DNA of 50,628 nt from Pseudohongiella sp. Lineage in GTDB: Bacteria > Pseudomonadota > Gammaproteobacteria > Pseudomonadales > Pseudohongiellaceae. Below, in pieces: positions 19,200 to 27,349 of this stretch. The DNA lies in NCBI GenBank assembly GCA_030696315.1, contig JAUYSM010000014.1, positions 1-50,628 of the forward strand, written 5' to 3'. Both the position numbers and the translations under genes were made by a program. Position 1 is the stretch's first letter; every line of letters begins with the position of its first letter. Below the pieces are notes generated by a model. It saw nothing but the letters and a program-made list of their open reading frames with translations, ran no database searches and was not told the origin of the DNA.

Positions 19200-21101
19200 A
19201 TGATCAATCAAACTTGTTACCGTCTGGCAACTGCTACCCTGTTGGCCACCTTACTATTGCAATGCGCCGGCGCAGGGAATCAACAAGCTCCCAGAACGTC
19301 GAGCATTCCTCAGTCCGGCGTCACACCTGTCGCGCCACAAGTGGAAATCAGCGAGATCAATCGACTACTTGCATTGGCAGCAGATGCGCAATCACCGCTT
19401 GCAGAACAGCTCACAATCCAAGCGGCTGAACTCGCCCTGGAAGATGATGACATTGACACCGCATCCGCCATTCTGGGCAGTCTGGGTCTAGATTCTAACT
19501 GGCCCATGACCGTCCGCACGCGATCAGCCTTGCTTCGCGCTGAGCTCGCCATTCACTCTGGGGAATTCGATCGCGCCTTGATTTTGCTCAACGGCCCGCC
19601 CTTCGAGCGCGTGAATGAATTGAACAATGAGGTTCGACAGCGTTTGATGACACTGCGCGCAAGAGCATTTCTCGGCATGAATCAGTTTCTGGCAGCCGCG
19701 CGCGAACATACACGCATGGCGGCTTTGTTGCGCCCCGAGCAACAAGAACAAAATATTGATCAGATCTGGCAGATTCTGGCTTCCGCCCCGCCGGGCAACT
19801 TGCAGGCTCAAAGTGGGTTAATTGACTCGTATGAGCTGCGTGGCTGGATAGAGCTGGTGAATCTGATTAACAGCTCCAGTAACAATGTTGAGCAACAGGT
19901 AAGGGCTATAGCAGCCTGGCAAAGCCGTTGGACTCAACACAGTGCGGCCAAAAGTTTACCGCGGGCACTGTCGTTTACTGTCGATGTTCTGAACACACGA
20001 GCAGAACGAATCGCTCTGATGCTCCCTCTTTCTGAAGCGGCGGGAAAGGCTGTCAGTGAAGGCTTTTTAGCGGCCTATTATGAAGCCCGGAGTCAGTCAC
20101 AACAGGTACCCGAAATCCAGATTTATGACACCAGTGGCATCACCGACATCATGCCGCTGTACAACCAGATTGCGGATAGCGGGTTTGACTTGATCGTGGG
20201 TCCGTTGCGCAAAGACTCTGTTCGACAACTACAATCACAAACCACCTTGCGAGTGCCTACACTGGCCCTGAACTATGGTGATGAAGGTGTGCCAACACCA
20301 CCAAATCTGTATCAGTTTGGGCTGGCACCCGAAGATGAAATTCGTCAAACAGTCAAAATGGCGCGTCAAGCGGGTCATACAGTTGCCGTTATCATGACCC
20401 CGTCAGGCAATGAGTACGCTCGCATCCGGGACACGTTCACCAGCGAGTGGGAAAAATTGGGCGGGAATGTTGTGGCTGCTGTGGGTTTCGGCGGAAGCGG
20501 GAGTTACTCCGACAATATCAGACAGATGCTTGATGTTGATGATAGCGAAGCACGCGCAATACAGCTGCGCAGCGTCATTCCTCGCAGCAATCTCGTTTTT
20601 ACACCACGGCGCAGGCAGGACGTTGATGTGTTATTTCTGTTGGCAAATCCAGCGGAAGGCCGTCAAATCAGACCAACGATGGGTTTCCATTTTGCTGGCG
20701 ATGTCGCGATTTATGCCATGCCTGCCATCTATGATGGGCTGACATACGATGGCGGCACCAGTACGAATGTCAATCGCGATCTGAATGGGATTACGTTTAT
20801 TGATGCTCCCTGGATATTGACGTCCGATGACCCGCTGAAGTCCTCAACTGCCCAAGCATTTGCAGCTGGCGCAGGTCCTGTAGAACGGCTTCGCGCCATG
20901 GGCGTAGACAGTTACCGCTTACACAACCGACTGGCGCAACTTGCCAATTTCCCGGGTGTAAACATCCAAGGGGCAACCGGCAAACTGTCTATGCGCAATG
21001 ATGGCAGTATCCAACGGGAGTTATTGCCTGCCCAATTTGTAGAAGGCAGCATTGTGCTGCCTTCTACGGCTTCCGGTAGTTCAAGCATCGATTCACCTTG
21101 A
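19200..21101 (+). CDS. lpoA: Penicillin-binding protein activator LpoA
   Basis: Outer-membrane lipoprotein that stimulates the bifunctional peptidoglycan synthase PBP1a from outside. The 633 residues have an N-terminal helical TPR-like domain (about 45-250) and a C-terminal domain of the type I periplasmic-binding-protein fold (about 260-600, with RIALMLPLSEAAGKAVSEGF, IVGPLRKDSVRQL, FQFG-like YQFGLAPEDE and FIDAPW). The signal segment ends in LLLQCAG: the residue before the lipidated Cys22 is Gln, unlike the usual Gly/Ala/Ser. The nearest Shine-Dalgarno (AGGAG) is about 15 nt from the ATG, longer than normal. It heads the lpoA-yraN-diaA-dolP set; its 3' end carries two hairpins. Confidence 0.92.
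   Translation: MINQTCYRLATATLLATLLLQCAGAGNQQAPRTSSIPQSGVTPVAPQVEISEINRLLALAADAQSPLAEQLTIQAAELALEDDDIDTASAILGSLGLDSNWPMTVRTRSALLRAELAIHSGEFDRALILLNGPPFERVNELNNEVRQRLMTLRARAFLGMNQFLAAAREHTRMAALLRPEQQEQNIDQIWQILASAPPGNLQAQSGLIDSYELRGWIELVNLINSSSNNVEQQVRAIAAWQSRWTQHSAAKSLPRALSFTVDVLNTRAERIALMLPLSEAAGKAVSEGFLAAYYEARSQSQQVPEIQIYDTSGITDIMPLYNQIADSGFDLIVGPLRKDSVRQLQSQTTLRVPTLALNYGDEGVPTPPNLYQFGLAPEDEIRQTVKMARQAGHTVAVIMTPSGNEYARIRDTFTSEWEKLGGNVVAAVGFGGSGSYSDNIRQMLDVDDSEARAIQLRSVIPRSNLVFTPRRRQDVDVLFLLANPAEGRQIRPTMGFHFAGDVAIYAMPAIYDGLTYDGGTSTNVNRDLNGITFIDAPWILTSDDPLKSSTAQAFAAGAGPVERLRAMGVDSYRLHNRLAQLANFPGVNIQGATGKLSMRNDGSIQRELLPAQFVEGSIVLPSTASGSSSIDSP
21039..21067 (+). repeat. 13-bp perfect inverted repeat inside the lpoA 3' coding region
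   Basis: GTAGAAGGCAGCA (21039-21051) and TGCTGCCTTCTAC (21055-21067) are exact reverse complements separated by TTG. In frame it encodes part of VEGSIVLPST. Such a long perfect stem in coding sequence is unexpected and would form a very stable RNA hairpin about 9 nt before the terminator-like hairpin. No T-tract follows directly. Confidence 0.85.
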
Positions 21102-21118
21102 ACTACTTTCCTTTTTTG
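21076..21118 (+). terminator. Terminator-like hairpin overlapping the lpoA stop codon
   Basis: GTAGTTCAAG (21076-21085) pairs with CTTGAACTAC (21097-21106) across an 11-nt loop, followed by TTTCCTTTTTTG (21107-21118). The lpoA stop codon TGA lies in the right arm. The T-tract right after the stem fits intrinsic termination or attenuation between lpoA and yraN. The stem is only 40% GC and the T-run is interrupted by CC, so efficiency may be partial. Confidence 0.6.
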
Positions 21119-21137
21119 TATGATTGCGGAGACAAGG

Positions 21138-21563
21138 ATGTCCCAGCCAAACGACTCATCAACAAAACCATACCGTTCCGCAACGGCACCAAAACAGCGG
21201 CGCGCAACCGGTGTCGCATACGAGCAATTGGCGGCATCGTATCTGCAGCAATTCGGCTTACAACTCATCAGCAGTAACTACAATTGCCGTCTTGGCGAAA
21301 TCGATCTGATTATGAGAGAAGGCAGCACTCTGGTGTTTGTTGAAGTGCGGTATCGATTGAGAAGTGATTTTGTAAGCCCGGTGATCAGCATCAATACCAA
21401 AAAACAACAGAAACTGTTAAGAACGGCACAGGTCTATCTCAAACACCATAATTTGACAGACGCAGTACCTTGTCGTATCGATCTTATTGGTATCAATCGA
21501 TGCAAGATGACGGGAACCTTACAGTACGAGTGGATAAAAAACGCGATTCAGGCACATTCTTGA
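21138..21563 (+). CDS. yraN: YraN family (UPF0102) putative endonuclease-like protein
   Basis: Small protein of the restriction-endonuclease-like fold, widely conserved but of unclear cellular role. The 141 residues from ATG 21138 show the family blocks GVAYEQLAASYLQQFG, NYNCRLGEIDLIMRE and LVFVEVRYR (the E, D and E-x-R/K pattern of PD-(D/E)xK folds), then KKQQKLLRTAQVYL and CRIDLIGI. The start at 21138 is chosen because GGAG lies 6 nt upstream; another in-frame ATG at 21120 sits in the T-rich terminator tail. Its position between lpoA and diaA is conserved in Escherichia and Pseudomonas. Confidence 0.9.
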   Translation: MSQPNDSSTKPYRSATAPKQRRATGVAYEQLAASYLQQFGLQLISSNYNCRLGEIDLIMREGSTLVFVEVRYRLRSDFVSPVISINTKKQQKLLRTAQVYLKHHNLTDAVPCRIDLIGINRCKMTGTLQYEWIKNAIQAHS

Positions 21564-21665
21564 ATTTGTATGCACGCAAGTGGTGCAACAGTCGGTCTCC
21601 CATTGACGGTGGTTTGCAGTAGAATGCAACACCAGACATGAGTTATCTGGCTCCGGCAGGTTTAA

Positions 21666-22259
21666 ATGACACCCGAACAACGAATACAAGCACATTTTCA
21701 GCAGAGTATCCTTGGATTGAGCACCAGCCTCGATACTCAGGCAGAATTGATCCGCCTGGTTGCCGAGCGCATCGCCGAGTCTTTACTGCAAGGTGGCAAA
21801 ATACTTGTCTGTGGCAACGGGGGTTCGGCGGCTCTTGCGTCGTATTTTAGTGCTTTGTTGCTGAATCGCTTTGAGCGAGAACGCCCTGCACTGCCAGCAA
21901 TTGCCTTGTCCGCTGACTCGGTGGCCATGACGGCAATTGCTACCGATCTTCAATACCGTTCTATTTATGCGCAACAAATAAGAGCACTAGGCCAGCATAC
22001 CGACATATTGTTAGTGCTGACATCGGGACGCAACAGCGCGAATCTTCGCGAAGCAGTTAGCGCTGCCTACGATAGAGAGATGCCCGTAATAGTCATAAGT
22101 TGCGAAGACAGTGGAAACATCACGGAGATGTTACAATCTGGCGATATTGAATTGCGAGTGCCTGCGCCAGCGGGATACCGGAGCCAGGAAATACAATTGA
22201 CTGTTCTGCACTGCCTGTGTGACTTGATAGATGTACAAATTTTTGGAGAGGAAATATGA
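21666..22259 (+). CDS. diaA: SIS-domain protein DiaA (DnaA-binding, GmhA-like)
   Basis: In E. coli DiaA is a homotetrameric SIS-domain protein that binds DnaA and helps its assembly at oriC; the fold is shared with phosphoheptose isomerase GmhA. The 197 residues contain ILVCGNGGSAALASYFSALLLNRFE (about 45-70), VAMTAIATDLQYRSIYAQQI, DILLVLTSGRNSANL and a C-terminal ELRVPAPAGYRSQEIQLTVLHCLCDLID. Since GmhA and DiaA are near-paralogues, the name rests mainly on the neighbours yraN and dolP. The stop overlaps the dolP start (ATGA). Confidence 0.85.
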   Translation: MTPEQRIQAHFQQSILGLSTSLDTQAELIRLVAERIAESLLQGGKILVCGNGGSAALASYFSALLLNRFERERPALPAIALSADSVAMTAIATDLQYRSIYAQQIRALGQHTDILLVLTSGRNSANLREAVSAAYDREMPVIVISCEDSGNITEMLQSGDIELRVPAPAGYRSQEIQLTVLHCLCDLIDVQIFGEEI

Positions 22260-22828
22260 GCATAAAAAGATTTGTGTTAGTCAGCCTGCTGCTGGGAAGC
22301 TCTGCGTGCACCACCATTCTGACCGAAACTACCGGTGATCAGGGCATACAGGAAGATAGATACATTCGTACAGCTGGCACAGTTGTAGAAGATGAATCCA
22401 TCGAGACCAAGGTTACAGTAAATATGCGCTCACAGCAGCGCCAGTTCCGGGACGCCAGTTTTGACGTCGTCAGCCATAATGGCGTTGTTTTGCTGGTTGG
22501 TCAGGTGCAGTCAGAGGCGCTGAAACAAGAAGCAACACAGATCGCTTCCGAGGCAAGTGTCCATGTCCGTCGCGTTCACAACGAGTTAGAGATATCCGGC
22601 CCGCGCAGTCTGCTTTCGAGAAGTAACGACACCTGGTTGGCGACTAAAGTGCGTACTCAATTGGCAGCAAGCGATCAAATCAATTCAAATCGCATGCGAG
22701 TTGTCGCGAACAATGGCACTGTCTATTTGATGGGAATTGTTGATCGTGCTGAAGGAGAACGCGCAAGCAATCTCGCTCGTAGCGTTGGAGGCGTTCTGCG
22801 CGTTGTGAACGTTTTCGAATTTATCTGA
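22256..22828 (+). CDS. dolP: Outer-membrane lipoprotein DolP (YraP), dual BON domain
   Basis: Lipoprotein that supports outer-membrane integrity and, in E. coli, localises to division sites and influences the BAM complex. The 190 residues have a signal segment with lipobox LGSSAC (Cys18), then two BON domains: the first about 45-113 (ESIETKVTVNM, VVSHNGVVLLVGQV), the second about 120-188 (NDTWLATKVRTQL, VVANNGTVYLMGIV). It overlaps diaA by 4 bp, so translation is likely coupled. It converges on sspB, with a hairpin in the 30-bp gap. Confidence 0.93.
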   Translation: MSIKRFVLVSLLLGSSACTTILTETTGDQGIQEDRYIRTAGTVVEDESIETKVTVNMRSQQRQFRDASFDVVSHNGVVLLVGQVQSEALKQEATQIASEASVHVRRVHNELEISGPRSLLSRSNDTWLATKVRTQLAASDQINSNRMRVVANNGTVYLMGIVDRAEGERASNLARSVGGVLRVVNVFEFI

Positions 22829-22835
22829 TGCCAGC

Positions 22836-22860
22836 AAGCGGCGCACTCAGTGCGTCGCTT
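22836..22860. terminator. Hairpin between convergent dolP and sspB
   Basis: AAGCGGCGCAC (22836-22846) pairs with GTGCGTCGCTT (22850-22860) at 10 of 11 positions with a TCA loop; the sspB stop codon starts in the right arm. No T-tract follows on either strand, so it may stabilise 3' ends rather than terminate on its own. Confidence 0.45.
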
Positions 22861-23287
22861 ACTTGACCACACGCAATGACGCTCTTCCGCGAGTTTTCTT
22901 ATCAGACTCTGTGGTTTTAACCGAGCTTAATGAGGCTGGGGGTTTAGGCGGAACCGGAGGAACAGGACTTGGTTTCTCTGTATCAAAGACCATGCCCTGT
23001 CCATTTTCACGCGCGTAAATACCCATCACCGCAGAAACTGGCACGTAGACAGGTGTTGGAATTCCAGCAAAACGACCATTAAACTCAACAGCATCATTGC
23101 CCATATGCAGCGCATGCACTGCGACAGGCGATATGTTCAGTATAATCTGGCCGTCTTTAACGTAATCCTGCGGAACCTGCACGTCCTGAGCGTAGGCATT
23201 GACCACGATGTAGGGCGTGCAGTTATTCTCCAAAATCCACTCGTACAAGGCACGAAGCAGAAATGGCCGACTTGAGTTCATGCTCAT
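22859..23287 (-). CDS. sspB: ClpXP protease specificity-enhancing factor SspB
   Basis: Adaptor that binds ssrA-tagged proteins and delivers them to ClpXP. The 142 residues contain the substrate-binding domain (RPFLLRALYEWILENNCTPY, GQIILNISPVAVHAL, FNGRFAGIPTPVYVPVSAVMGIYARENGQGM), then a proline-rich flexible linker (PSPVPPVPPKPP) and the C-terminal ClpX-binding tail RASLRVVK. The start is taken as ATG 23287; the open frame extends to a TTG at 23293, and an AGG lies 9 nt before 23287. It directly follows sspA, as in most gammaproteobacteria. Confidence 0.94.
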   Translation of the reverse strand: MSMNSSRPFLLRALYEWILENNCTPYIVVNAYAQDVQVPQDYVKDGQIILNISPVAVHALHMGNDAVEFNGRFAGIPTPVYVPVSAVMGIYARENGQGMVFDTEKPSPVPPVPPKPPASLSSVKTTESDKKTRGRASLRVVK

Positions 23288-23297
23288 CGGCAAAGGC

Positions 23298-23930
23298 CTA
23301 TACCATTTCCTTTTCCTGATCTGACAGACTCATTCGCACAGAATCACGCGCAAACAATCGAGCCCGATACTCAAGAAGAGGCTGAACAGACTTATGATTA
23401 CCAAGATCAATACCTAATGAAGGTAATCGCCAAAGTATGGCAGTGACACAGCAGTCCACCACACTAAACTCGTCGCTCATAAAGTAGGGTTTTTCAGCAA
23501 AAATGGGCGCGATTGACACCAGACTCTCGCGCAATTCCCTGCGCATTTTGTCTTGTTGGCCTGCAGTGCCTTTACCTGCACTCAGATCATCAATAACCGA
23601 GCACCAGTCTCGTTGAATGCGGTACATCCACAAACGACTTTGCGCCCTCGCTACCGGATAAACCGGAAACAAGGGCGGGTGTGGAAATCGTTCATCAAGA
23701 TATTCCATCATGATATTGGCTTCGTACAGCACAAGATCACGATCAACTAAGGTTGGCAGACTGTTATACGGATTTAAAGAAGCCAGATCCTCGGGCGTGT
23801 GTGCAGGGTCAACATTAACTGTTTCGACAGTGACCCCTTTTTCTGCCAACACAATCCTTACCCGATGGCTGTATTGGCTACGGCCATCGGAATAAAAGAT
23901 CATGGAAGAGCGTTTAGCGACTACACCCAT
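23298..23930 (-). CDS. sspA: Stringent starvation protein A (SspA)
   Basis: Glutathione-S-transferase-fold protein that binds RNA polymerase and alters promoter choice during starvation and acid stress. The 210 residues show the thioredoxin-like N-terminal half (MIFYSDGRSQYSHRVRIVLAEKGV, LPTLVDRDLVLYEANIMMEYLDERFPHPPL) and the all-helical C-terminal half (SDEFSVVDCCVTAILWRLPSLGIDL). The surface PHP residues within FPHPPL, important for SspA function, are kept. It lies downstream of the cytochrome bc1 genes on the same strand (about 50-bp gap), so co-transcription is possible. Confidence 0.94.
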   Translation of the reverse strand: MGVVAKRSSMIFYSDGRSQYSHRVRIVLAEKGVTVETVNVDPAHTPEDLASLNPYNSLPTLVDRDLVLYEANIMMEYLDERFPHPPLFPVYPVARAQSRLWMYRIQRDWCSVIDDLSAGKGTAGQQDKMRRELRESLVSIAPIFAEKPYFMSDEFSVVDCCVTAILWRLPSLGIDLGNHKSVQPLLEYRARLFARDSVRMSLSDQEKEMV

Positions 23931-23982
23931 ACTGCTGTCCTCAATAAATCATCTCAGTCAGAGTTGACTGGTGAAGAGCGTA

Positions 23983-25998
23983 TCAGTGGATACGTCTCCA
24001 GTATTCACGATTCAGCAGCGTTACCAAAACAAACAGTATCGCGAGAAAACCGAGTACATATACACCAATCTCCTGACGCTTGAGACGTATTGGCTCTCCA
24101 ACGTAGTAGAGGAAATTCACCAGATCATAAATCATGGTATCAAATTCTTCTGGAGACAGCTGACCCGTCCCATCAACATGGGTCAGTTCGCAATCTTCAG
24201 GGGCAGACGCATTGTTGCTGCAAATCACGTCACCCTGCAGCTCATACAACACATTGGGCATGCCCACATTGGGGAATACTGAGTTGTTTACACCCCAGAC
24301 ACGAGTACCATCCTCGTAGAATGAACGCAGGTAGGTATACAGCCATTCCGGGCTGCGAACACGGGCAATCAGCGTCAGATCTGGCGGAGTAACACCAAAC
24401 CAGGCGTTGCCGTGCTCTGGGCGCATGGTGTTATCCATCAAATCCCCAATTGCAGCCTCACCGAACACCAGATTATCCATCATCAGATCTGTAGGAATGC
24501 CCAGATCATTGGCAGTACGCTCATAACGGGCGTACTGCAGCGAGTGGCAAGAATGGCAGTAGTTCATGTAGGTGTTCAATCCACGCTGCATGGACGCCTG
24601 ATCTCGAACGTCCATTTCGACGTGATCGAGCTCTACAGTTACTTCAGCACCAACCGCTTTTAGAGGCAACAGCACCAGTGCAGCCAACAGAGCCAATGTC
24701 AGAACAACCTGTTTGTTGGTGATCCAGCGACCTGTCACACGTGACGGCTCCGGGAAAGTCTGCTCTTTCTTCGTGTACCAAGGCATCATGAAGAAGAACA
24801 GGAAGTACAGTATGGTTGTAACCTGGGCTAGCACAGTACGACCCGGGCTGACAGACAAGGTGCCCAGGTAGCCCAGAATCAGGAAGCTGGCTGTGAAGAT
24901 CAGCAACGCAATACGGCTATACCAACCCTTATAGCGCATGGATTTAACCGGACTGCGGTCAAGCCAAGGCACCACAAACAGAATGGCAATCGCACCAAAC
25001 ATCACGATTAGCCCCCAGAACTTGGCATCAATACCAAACAAAGGAACCGTCACTGCGCGCAACATTGAGTAGAACGGCGTGAAGTACCAGACTGGCGGTA
25101 CGTGTGCCGGTGTTACCAGCGCGTTAGCTTCCTGGAAATTCGGCGGCTCGAGGAAATAGCCACCCATTTCAGGCATAAAGAAAATGATGAAGCAGAACAC
25201 AAAGAAGAAGACAGTGATGCCTACAAGATCGTGCACTGTGTAGAACGGATGGAACGGAATGCCGTCTACGGGAATACCATTTGCATCCTTGTTCTTTTTG
25301 ATTTCGATACCATCAGGGTTGTTCGAGCCCACTTCGTGCAATGCCAACAGGTGCAATACAACCAGTGCAATCAGAATGATTGGCAAAGCAACAACGTGCA
25401 GGGCAAAGAAACGGTTCAGTGTGGCTCCTGAGATAAGGAAGTCTCCACGTACCCATACCAGCAGGTCTTCACCAATCACTGGAATGGCACCAACCAACGA
25501 TACAATAACGTTTGCACCCCAGTATGACATCTGACCCCAGGGCAGTACGTAGCCCATGAAACCTTCCATCATCAGCACCAGATAGATGGCCATGCCAAAT
25601 ACCCAGATCAATTCACGTGGCTTTTTATAAGAGCCATACATCAGGCCGCGGAACATGTGCAGGTACACAACCACAAAGAAGGCAGAGGCACCGGTAGAGT
25701 GGATGTAACGTATCAACCATCCAAATTCAACATCACGCATGATGTATTCGACCGAAGCAAATGCTGCTTCTGCACTGTTTGTGTAGTGCATGGTCAGGAA
25801 AATGCCGGATACCAGTTGGATAACCAGAACTACCAATGACAAAACACCAAAGAAATACCAGAAGTTGAAGTTCTTGGGTGCGTAGTACTTGCTCATGTGC
25901 TTTTCCCACGCATTCACGATGGGCAAGCGGTCATTCGTCCAATCTCTCAAGCCTACGAGTGAGGACACGATAAAACCTTGTTTCTTTGTATCACTCAT
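23983..25998 (-). CDS. Ubiquinol-cytochrome c reductase: cytochrome b fused to cytochrome c1
   Basis: One uninterrupted 671-codon frame holds two subunits of the bc1 complex that are usually separate genes. Residues 1-about 415 are cytochrome b: heme ligands H100, H114, H201 and H216, the loop HEVGSNNPDG, and the quinol-oxidation motif PVWY (302-305), the variant described for beta- and gammaproteobacteria. Residues about 428-452 form a hydrophobic segment ending VGAEV, resembling the former signal peptide of c1. Residues about 453-671 are cytochrome c1: heme motif C481-H-S-C-H485, the axial-Met region FPNVGMPNVL and a C-terminal membrane anchor (645-661). A comparable b-c1 polyprotein, cleaved after export, is known in Bradyrhizobium (FbcH). 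The start overlaps the petA stop by one base. Confidence 0.95.
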   Translation of the reverse strand: MSDTKKQGFIVSSLVGLRDWTNDRLPIVNAWEKHMSKYYAPKNFNFWYFFGVLSLVVLVIQLVSGIFLTMHYTNSAEAAFASVEYIMRDVEFGWLIRYIHSTGASAFFVVVYLHMFRGLMYGSYKKPRELIWVFGMAIYLVLMMEGFMGYVLPWGQMSYWGANVIVSLVGAIPVIGEDLLVWVRGDFLISGATLNRFFALHVVALPIILIALVVLHLLALHEVGSNNPDGIEIKKNKDANGIPVDGIPFHPFYTVHDLVGITVFFFVFCFIIFFMPEMGGYFLEPPNFQEANALVTPAHVPPVWYFTPFYSMLRAVTVPLFGIDAKFWGLIVMFGAIAILFVVPWLDRSPVKSMRYKGWYSRIALLIFTASFLILGYLGTLSVSPGRTVLAQVTTILYFLFFFMMPWYTKKEQTFPEPSRVTGRWITNKQVVLTLALLAALVLLPLKAVGAEVTVELDHVEMDVRDQASMQRGLNTYMNYCHSCHSLQYARYERTANDLGIPTDLMMDNLVFGEAAIGDLMDNTMRPEHGNAWFGVTPPDLTLIARVRSPEWLYTYLRSFYEDGTRVWGVNNSVFPNVGMPNVLYELQGDVICSNNASAPEDCELTHVDGTGQLSPEEFDTMIYDLVNFLYYVGEPIRLKRQEIGVYVLGFLAILFVLVTLLNREYWRRIH

Positions 25999-26597
25999 TA
26001 TGCGCCTACCCCGTCTTCACCAATTACAAGGATATTGTCTGTCTCATAGTAGTATGGAGGGACTTCCATGTTTCGTGATGCCGGAGAGCCGTTGTATACA
26101 CGGCCAGCCAGGTCAAACTTGGAACCGTGGCAAGGACAGAAAAATCCACCTTTCCAGTTTTCCTCAAACGGCTCCGCGCGAATCGCAAGGCGCGGAGTCG
26201 GAGAACAGAATAGATGCGGGCAAAGTCCCACCAGCACCAGAATTTCAGGCTGACGAGAGCGATAGGAATTGGTGGCGTACTCAGGCTGCTCTGGCTGAGC
26301 AGACGTTGGATCTTGCAAATCGCCGTCAATCGTCGGCAATGCGTCCAGAATCTCTGCTGTGCGACGCACAACAAATATCGGACGCCCTCGCCAGGCTGGA
26401 ATAGGTCCGAGTATTGCACCTTCTTCGATGCGGCTGATATCAACCCGAACTGCTGCGCCTGCTGCACGCGCTTTGGCACTTGGGTTCCAGGAACCGACGA
26501 AGGGGACAACAGCCCCCACGACACCGGCTACCCCAACTACCGAGGTTGACCCCAATAAAAACCGTCTGCGGCCAGAATCAGTACCGTCTTCACTCAC
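25998..26597 (-). CDS. petA: Ubiquinol-cytochrome c reductase Rieske iron-sulfur subunit
   Basis: Rieske protein carrying electrons from quinol to cytochrome c1. The start is a GTG at 26597, with AGGAG 8 nt upstream; a longer frame to 26645 would push the Tat signal inward. The N terminus has the twin-arginine motif GRRRFLLG followed by the membrane anchor. Cluster-binding box II is normal (CPCHGSKFD), while box I reads CPHLFC where the family usually has CTHLGC; the ligating Cys and His and the disulfide Cys are all kept. Conserved WKGGFFCP and NLEVPP-like NMEVPPYYY flank box II. It precedes the fused b-c1 gene in one transcription unit. Confidence 0.93.
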   Translation of the reverse strand: MSEDGTDSGRRRFLLGSTSVVGVAGVVGAVVPFVGSWNPSAKARAAGAAVRVDISRIEEGAILGPIPAWRGRPIFVVRRTAEILDALPTIDGDLQDPTSAQPEQPEYATNSYRSRQPEILVLVGLCPHLFCSPTPRLAIRAEPFEENWKGGFFCPCHGSKFDLAGRVYNGSPASRNMEVPPYYYETDNILVIGEDGVGA

Positions 26598-26842
26598 CGT
26601 GTAATCTCCTGAGCATTGTCGTCTGTCAAAAAGAAATGTGCACACAAGCAGTGAGCTGGCGTGCGAAATCTACTAGTGCTGCATAGCTGCGCGTTTGAGG
26701 ATAGCCGCTAACGATTGGCCGAATTACGCAAACCGGCAAACGCGCGGAATGGTAGTTAATTTGGCGACTTTTTTCAAGCTCACCCCCCACCAAAACCACC
26801 TTAACTTATTGAATAAAATAGGGATTTATTTTTTTCTAAAAC
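26598..26842 (-). other. Leader region upstream of petA
   Basis: About 245 bp with no gene. On the minus strand a weak sigma70-like pair TTGAAA ... TACCAT (18-bp spacer) lies roughly 150 bp before the petA start and could be the bc1 promoter. A perfect TTGACA also occurs about 30 bp before the start but too near the ribosome site to serve as a -35. Support is weak for both. Confidence 0.3.
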
Positions 26843-26876
26843 AAAAAAGCGCTGCTCCTCTCCGGAACAACGCTTT
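26843..26876 (-). terminator. Rho-independent terminator of rplM-rpsI
   Basis: Minus strand: AAAGCGTTGTTCC pairs with GGAGCAGCGCTTT (13 pairs including two G-U) around a five-base loop, followed immediately by a run of six T. It lies 54 bp past the rpsI stop and separates the ribosomal genes from the bc1 operon. Confidence 0.85.
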
Positions 26877-26929
26877 GAGTACACAGCAGGCGGGTCAACT
26901 TTGCAGCCAACGCGCCCACCAGCGAGACA

Positions 26930-27322
26930 TTAACGCTTGGAGTACTGAGGACGCTTACGCGCTTTACGCAGACCAACCTTCTTACGCTCGACCGCACGCG
27001 CATCACGTGTCACGAATCCGGCCTTACGCAGCGGAGAGCGCAACTCTTCGTCGTATGCAATCAGAGCACGCGTCAGACCATGACGGATTGCGCCGGCCTG
27101 GCCGAAGCTACCACCACCGGCAACAGTGATTTTAAGGTCAAACTTGCCAACCATGTCAACCAGCTCAAGCGGTTGCTGCACAATCATGCGCGCAACTTCA
27201 CGACCGAAGAAATTATCGATAGTGCGGTTATTGATACTGATGCTGCCTGTGCCTTTTGTAATAAAAACGCGCGCAGTTGCAGTCTTTCGTCGGCCGGTGC
27301 CGTAATATTGTGTTGTAGCCAT
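26930..27322 (-). CDS. rpsI: 30S ribosomal protein S9
   Basis: Small-subunit protein whose C-terminal tail reaches the tRNA anticodon stem in the P site. The 130 residues begin [18 protein letters not shown], contain [19 protein letters not shown], and end [11 protein letters not shown], the conserved basic tail with its terminal SKR. It follows rplM by 27 bp, the universal L13-S9 pairing. Confidence 0.98.
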   Translation of the reverse strand: MATTQYYGTGRRKTATARVFITKGTGSISINNRTIDNFFGREVARMIVQQPLELVDMVGKFDLKITVAGGGSFGQAGAIRHGLTRALIAYDEELRSPLRKAGFVTRDARAVERKKVGLRKARKRPQYSKR

Positions 27323-27349
27323 AAGGACTCAGTAAACCTCGTCGAAAAC

